Source: Type-B symbiont of Plautia stali (GTDB lineage: Bacteria > Pseudomonadota > Gammaproteobacteria > Enterobacterales > Enterobacteriaceae). Taken from it: 64,000 nt of DNA. Below the pieces are notes generated by a model. It saw nothing but the letters and a program-made list of their open reading frames with translations, made no database searches and had not been told where the DNA came from. Of this stretch, positions 60,883 through 64,000 are shown one piece after another. The position numbers and the translations under genes are program-made. Location of the stretch: contig BBOA01000003.1 in NCBI GenBank assembly GCA_001485295.1, forward strand, positions 186,001-250,000, given 5' to 3'. The first letter of the stretch is position 1, and the number at the start of each line of letters is the position of its first letter.

Positions 60883-63270
60883 TCAATCCCTCAAGGTTGC
60901 CTGGAATCGCTCTTTTAATGCCGCAACGCATTTGCCAACAGCCGCGGCAATCTCCTCTTCTTCGAGTGTCCGGCTGGTATCCTGCAAAATCAGGCTGATG
61001 GCGAGGCTCTTGAAACCCTCTTCAACACCCTTACCGCGGTACACGTCAAACAAGTTTACGCCAACTACTTGATTTAAGCCAACTTTCTTACACTCGGCGA
61101 TGATATCTGCTGCGGGGACGTTTTCCGCCACCACAACGGCGATATCACGACGGTTCGCCGGGAAGCGTGAAATCTCGCGCGCATTAGGCAGGACGCGGTG
61201 TGCGACCTTATTCCAAAGCAGTTCAAAGACTAAGGTGCGACCGTTGAGATCTAGCTTACGTTCCAGCTCAGGATGAATCATCCCTATAAATCCGATTCGC
61301 TCGTCTTGCAAATAAATTGCCGCGCTTTGCCCCGGATGCAGCGCCGGATTGGGTTCGGCACGGAAACGGATATCGTCCAGTTTGCCGGTTAAATCGAGCA
61401 GAGATTCTAAATCGCCTTTTAAATCATAGAAGTAAACCGACTGACGCGCTAGATCCCAGTGCTCTTCATTGCGGTTACCGCTCAGCACACCTGCCAGCAT
61501 AAGATCCTGACGGATATCTAAATCTGCTTGGGTATCAGGTACAAAGCACAAACCGCTCTCAAACAGGCGCACGCGGCTCTGCTGGCGGTTCTGGTTGTAG
61601 ACCACGGCGATCAGCAGGCCGGTCCACAGCGACAGGCGCATCACCGACATATCGCTGGAAATCGGGCTAGGCAAGATCAGTGCCTCCTGACCCGGATGCA
61701 GCAGCTGCTGGATTTTCGGGTCGACGAAGCTGTAGGTAATCGCTTCCTGATACCCTTTGTCTACTAGCATGGTTTTAGCGCGCTTCAGCGAGAGATTCGC
61801 TTCGCGATGCTGGGTCATCACCAAGCCTGCCTGCACCGGCACGTCCGGGATATTGTTGTAGCCGTATACGCGAGCGACCTCTTCAATCAGGTCTTCTTCA
61901 ATCGCCATGTCGAAGCGCCAGCTCGGCGCGAACACTTTCCACTCGCCCTGGCCTGACGTGACCTCGCAGCCGAGGCGCGTTAGGATGTCGGTCACCTGCT
62001 CGTCGGCGACAGCGTGGCCGATCAGACGATCCAGCTTTTCGCGACGCAGCGTAATGGTGGCACGCGTCGGCAGCGCCACATCGTGCGTCTGGTCGATAAC
62101 CGGGCCAGCATGGCCGCCGCAGATCGCCAGCAGCAGCTCGGTGGCGCGCTCAATGGCTTTGTGCTGCAGCGCCGGATCGACGCCACGCTCGTAGCGGTGC
62201 GAGGCATCGGTATGCAGGCCGTGACGGCGCGCGCGGCCGGTGATCGCTAGCGGATAGAACCAAGCGCACTCGAACAGAATGTTCTGCGTTTTTTCATTGA
62301 CGCCAGAGTGCTCGCCGCCGAAGATACCGCCCATCGCCAGCGCTTTATGGTGATCGGCGATCACTAGCGTGTCGCTGCCGAGCATCACTTCGCTACCGTC
62401 GAGTAGTATCAGGGTTTCGCCCTCTCTCGCCATGCGCACCACGATGCCGCCGTCGATGCGGTCAAGGTCGAAGGCGTGCATCGGCTGACCCAGCTCAAGC
62501 AGCACGTAGTTGGTGACATCCACCACCGGATCGATTGAGCGGATACCGCAGCGGCGCAGCTTCTCACGCATCCAGAGCGGCGTAGCGGCTTTGACGTTGA
62601 TGCCTTTCACCACGCGGCCCAAGTAGCACGGGCAGGCGTCGGTGGCCTCGACGCGGATTGGGAGGGTGTCGCCGATCGTGGCAGTCACCGACTCCATCGC
62701 GGGCGAGGTAAGCGGCAGGCCGTTCAGCACTGCCACGTCGCGCGCAACGCCGATAATACCCAAGCAGTCGGCGCGGTTCGGCGTGACACTGATCTCGATG
62801 GTGTTGTCGTCGAGCTTCAGGTAATCGCGGATATCCGCGCCGATCGGCGCATCAGCCGGCAGTTCGATAATGCTGCTATGATCATTGGAAATGCCCAGCT
62901 CGGAGAAGGAGCAGAGCATTCCTTCGGACAGCTCGCCGTGCAGCTTCGCCGCTTTAATTTTAAAATCGCTTGGCAGCACGGCGCCGACGGTAGCGACGGC
63001 GACCTTAAGACCCTGACGGCAGTTCGGCGCACCGCAGACGATATCAAGCAGGCGGTCACCGCCGCCGTTGATTTTAGTCACGCGCAGCTTATCCGTGTTC
63101 GGATGCTGGCGGCATTCCACTACTTCGCCCACAACCACGCCGTGAAACGCGCCGGCAACCGGCTCCACGCCGTCGACTTCCAGACCGGCCATTGTGATCT
63201 GTTCAGAGAGTGCAGCGCTGTCCAGAGCCGGGTTTACCCATTCGCGTAACCAGAGTTCACTGAATTTCAT
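60883..63270 (-). CDS. pheT: Phenylalanyl-tRNA synthetase, beta subunit
   Basis: 795 residues, E. coli length. N-terminal tRNA-binding EMAP-like domain ([20 protein letters not shown]), B3/B4 editing domain ([16 protein letters not shown]), B5 domain and C-terminal anticodon-binding domain ([15 protein letters not shown]). Intact. In one operon with pheS upstream and ihfA downstream. Confidence 0.97.
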   Translation of the reverse strand: MKFSELWLREWVNPALDSAALSEQITMAGLEVDGVEPVAGAFHGVVVGEVVECRQHPNTDKLRVTKINGGGDRLLDIVCGAPNCRQGLKVAVATVGAVLPSDFKIKAAKLHGELSEGMLCSFSELGISNDHSSIIELPADAPIGADIRDYLKLDDNTIEISVTPNRADCLGIIGVARDVAVLNGLPLTSPAMESVTATIGDTLPIRVEATDACPCYLGRVVKGINVKAATPLWMREKLRRCGIRSIDPVVDVTNYVLLELGQPMHAFDLDRIDGGIVVRMAREGETLILLDGSEVMLGSDTLVIADHHKALAMGGIFGGEHSGVNEKTQNILFECAWFYPLAITGRARRHGLHTDASHRYERGVDPALQHKAIERATELLLAICGGHAGPVIDQTHDVALPTRATITLRREKLDRLIGHAVADEQVTDILTRLGCEVTSGQGEWKVFAPSWRFDMAIEEDLIEEVARVYGYNNIPDVPVQAGLVMTQHREANLSLKRAKTMLVDKGYQEAITYSFVDPKIQQLLHPGQEALILPSPISSDMSVMRLSLWTGLLIAVVYNQNRQQSRVRLFESGLCFVPDTQADLDIRQDLMLAGVLSGNRNEEHWDLARQSVYFYDLKGDLESLLDLTGKLDDIRFRAEPNPALHPGQSAAIYLQDERIGFIGMIHPELERKLDLNGRTLVFELLWNKVAHRVLPNAREISRFPANRRDIAVVVAENVPAADIIAECKKVGLNQVVGVNLFDVYRGKGVEEGFKSLAISLILQDTSRTLEEEEIAAAVGKCVAALKERFQATLRD

Positions 63271-63284
63271 TGGATAACCTGCCC

Positions 63285-64000
<716 letters not shown>

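Overview
The window is a piece of an Enterobacterales chromosome from the replication-terminus region. Intact genes are very close to E. coli proteins, and the order largely follows the E. coli K-12 map around fabI/psp, pntAB, tus-fumC-manA, add-ydgK-rsx-nth, tyrS-pdxH-slyBA, gloA-rnt-grxD, purR-cfa-ribE, pykF-lpp-ldtE-suf and ydiJ-btuC-ihfA-pheTS. Intact genes are GC-rich. About 43 genes look whole, but about 37 others are recognisable only as broken copies with nonsense codons, small indels, internal deletions and fusions of distant fragments. That mixture suggests a recently host-restricted enterobacterium (Sodalis-like symbionts are the obvious model); the genus cannot be fixed from the sequence alone.

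Layout. 1-3.3 kb: rnb (cut by the window edge) and a YdeP-type molybdopterin oxidoreductase. 3.6-8.6 kb: broken ydgH, ydgI, ycjX/ycjF and pspF, then an intact pspABCD operon. 9.3-14.1 kb: fabI and pntAB, with a dead malX-like PTS gene between them. 14.2-18.4 kb: uspE debris carrying a 59-bp copy of sufC, a PcaQ-like LysR regulator, a 14-TM drug exporter and a DUF1161 gene. 18.4-20.9 kb: a dif-like XerCD site, a Ter site, tus and fumC. 21-24.9 kb: dead manA, malI, add and cnu around an intact ydgA. 25-31.3 kb: ydgK and the complete rsxABCDGE-nth cluster. 31.3-37.5 kb: dead genes around intact tyrS, pdxH, slyB and slyA. 37.5-42.6 kb: mostly debris (ydhIJK, eptA-like, nemRA, gloA, ynhF, purR, ydhB, ydhC) with intact rnt and grxD. 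42.8-48.2 kb: cfa, ribE, a tRNA-Val and lpp, with dead mdtK, pykF and ldtE. 48.2-53.8 kb: the complete sufABCDSE operon. 54.4-64 kb: ydiJ, dead ydiK, btuE/ppsA and btuC, then the pheST-ihfA operon.

What survives is mostly core: translation (tyrS, pheST, tRNA-Val), RNA decay (rnb, rnt), Fe-S assembly (suf, grxD), membrane redox (rsx, pntAB), envelope (lpp, slyB, cfa, psp), fatty acid, riboflavin and pyridoxal steps, and DNA repair and termination (nth, tus, ihfA). What is lost is sugar and nucleoside use (malX, malI, manA, add), local regulators (pspF, purR, malI, nemR, ydhB, cnu), detoxification (gloA, nemA, gstA), B12 uptake (btuC) and both pykF and ppsA.

The most unusual signals are: (1) dif-like site, Ter and tus packed within 75 bp; (2) a strong bias towards TAG among in-frame stops of pseudogenes, with Trp TGG becoming TAG and not TGA, together with very common CTAG; (3) a 59-bp exact copy of sufC inserted into uspE; (4) a series of perfect 9-19 bp tandem duplications.
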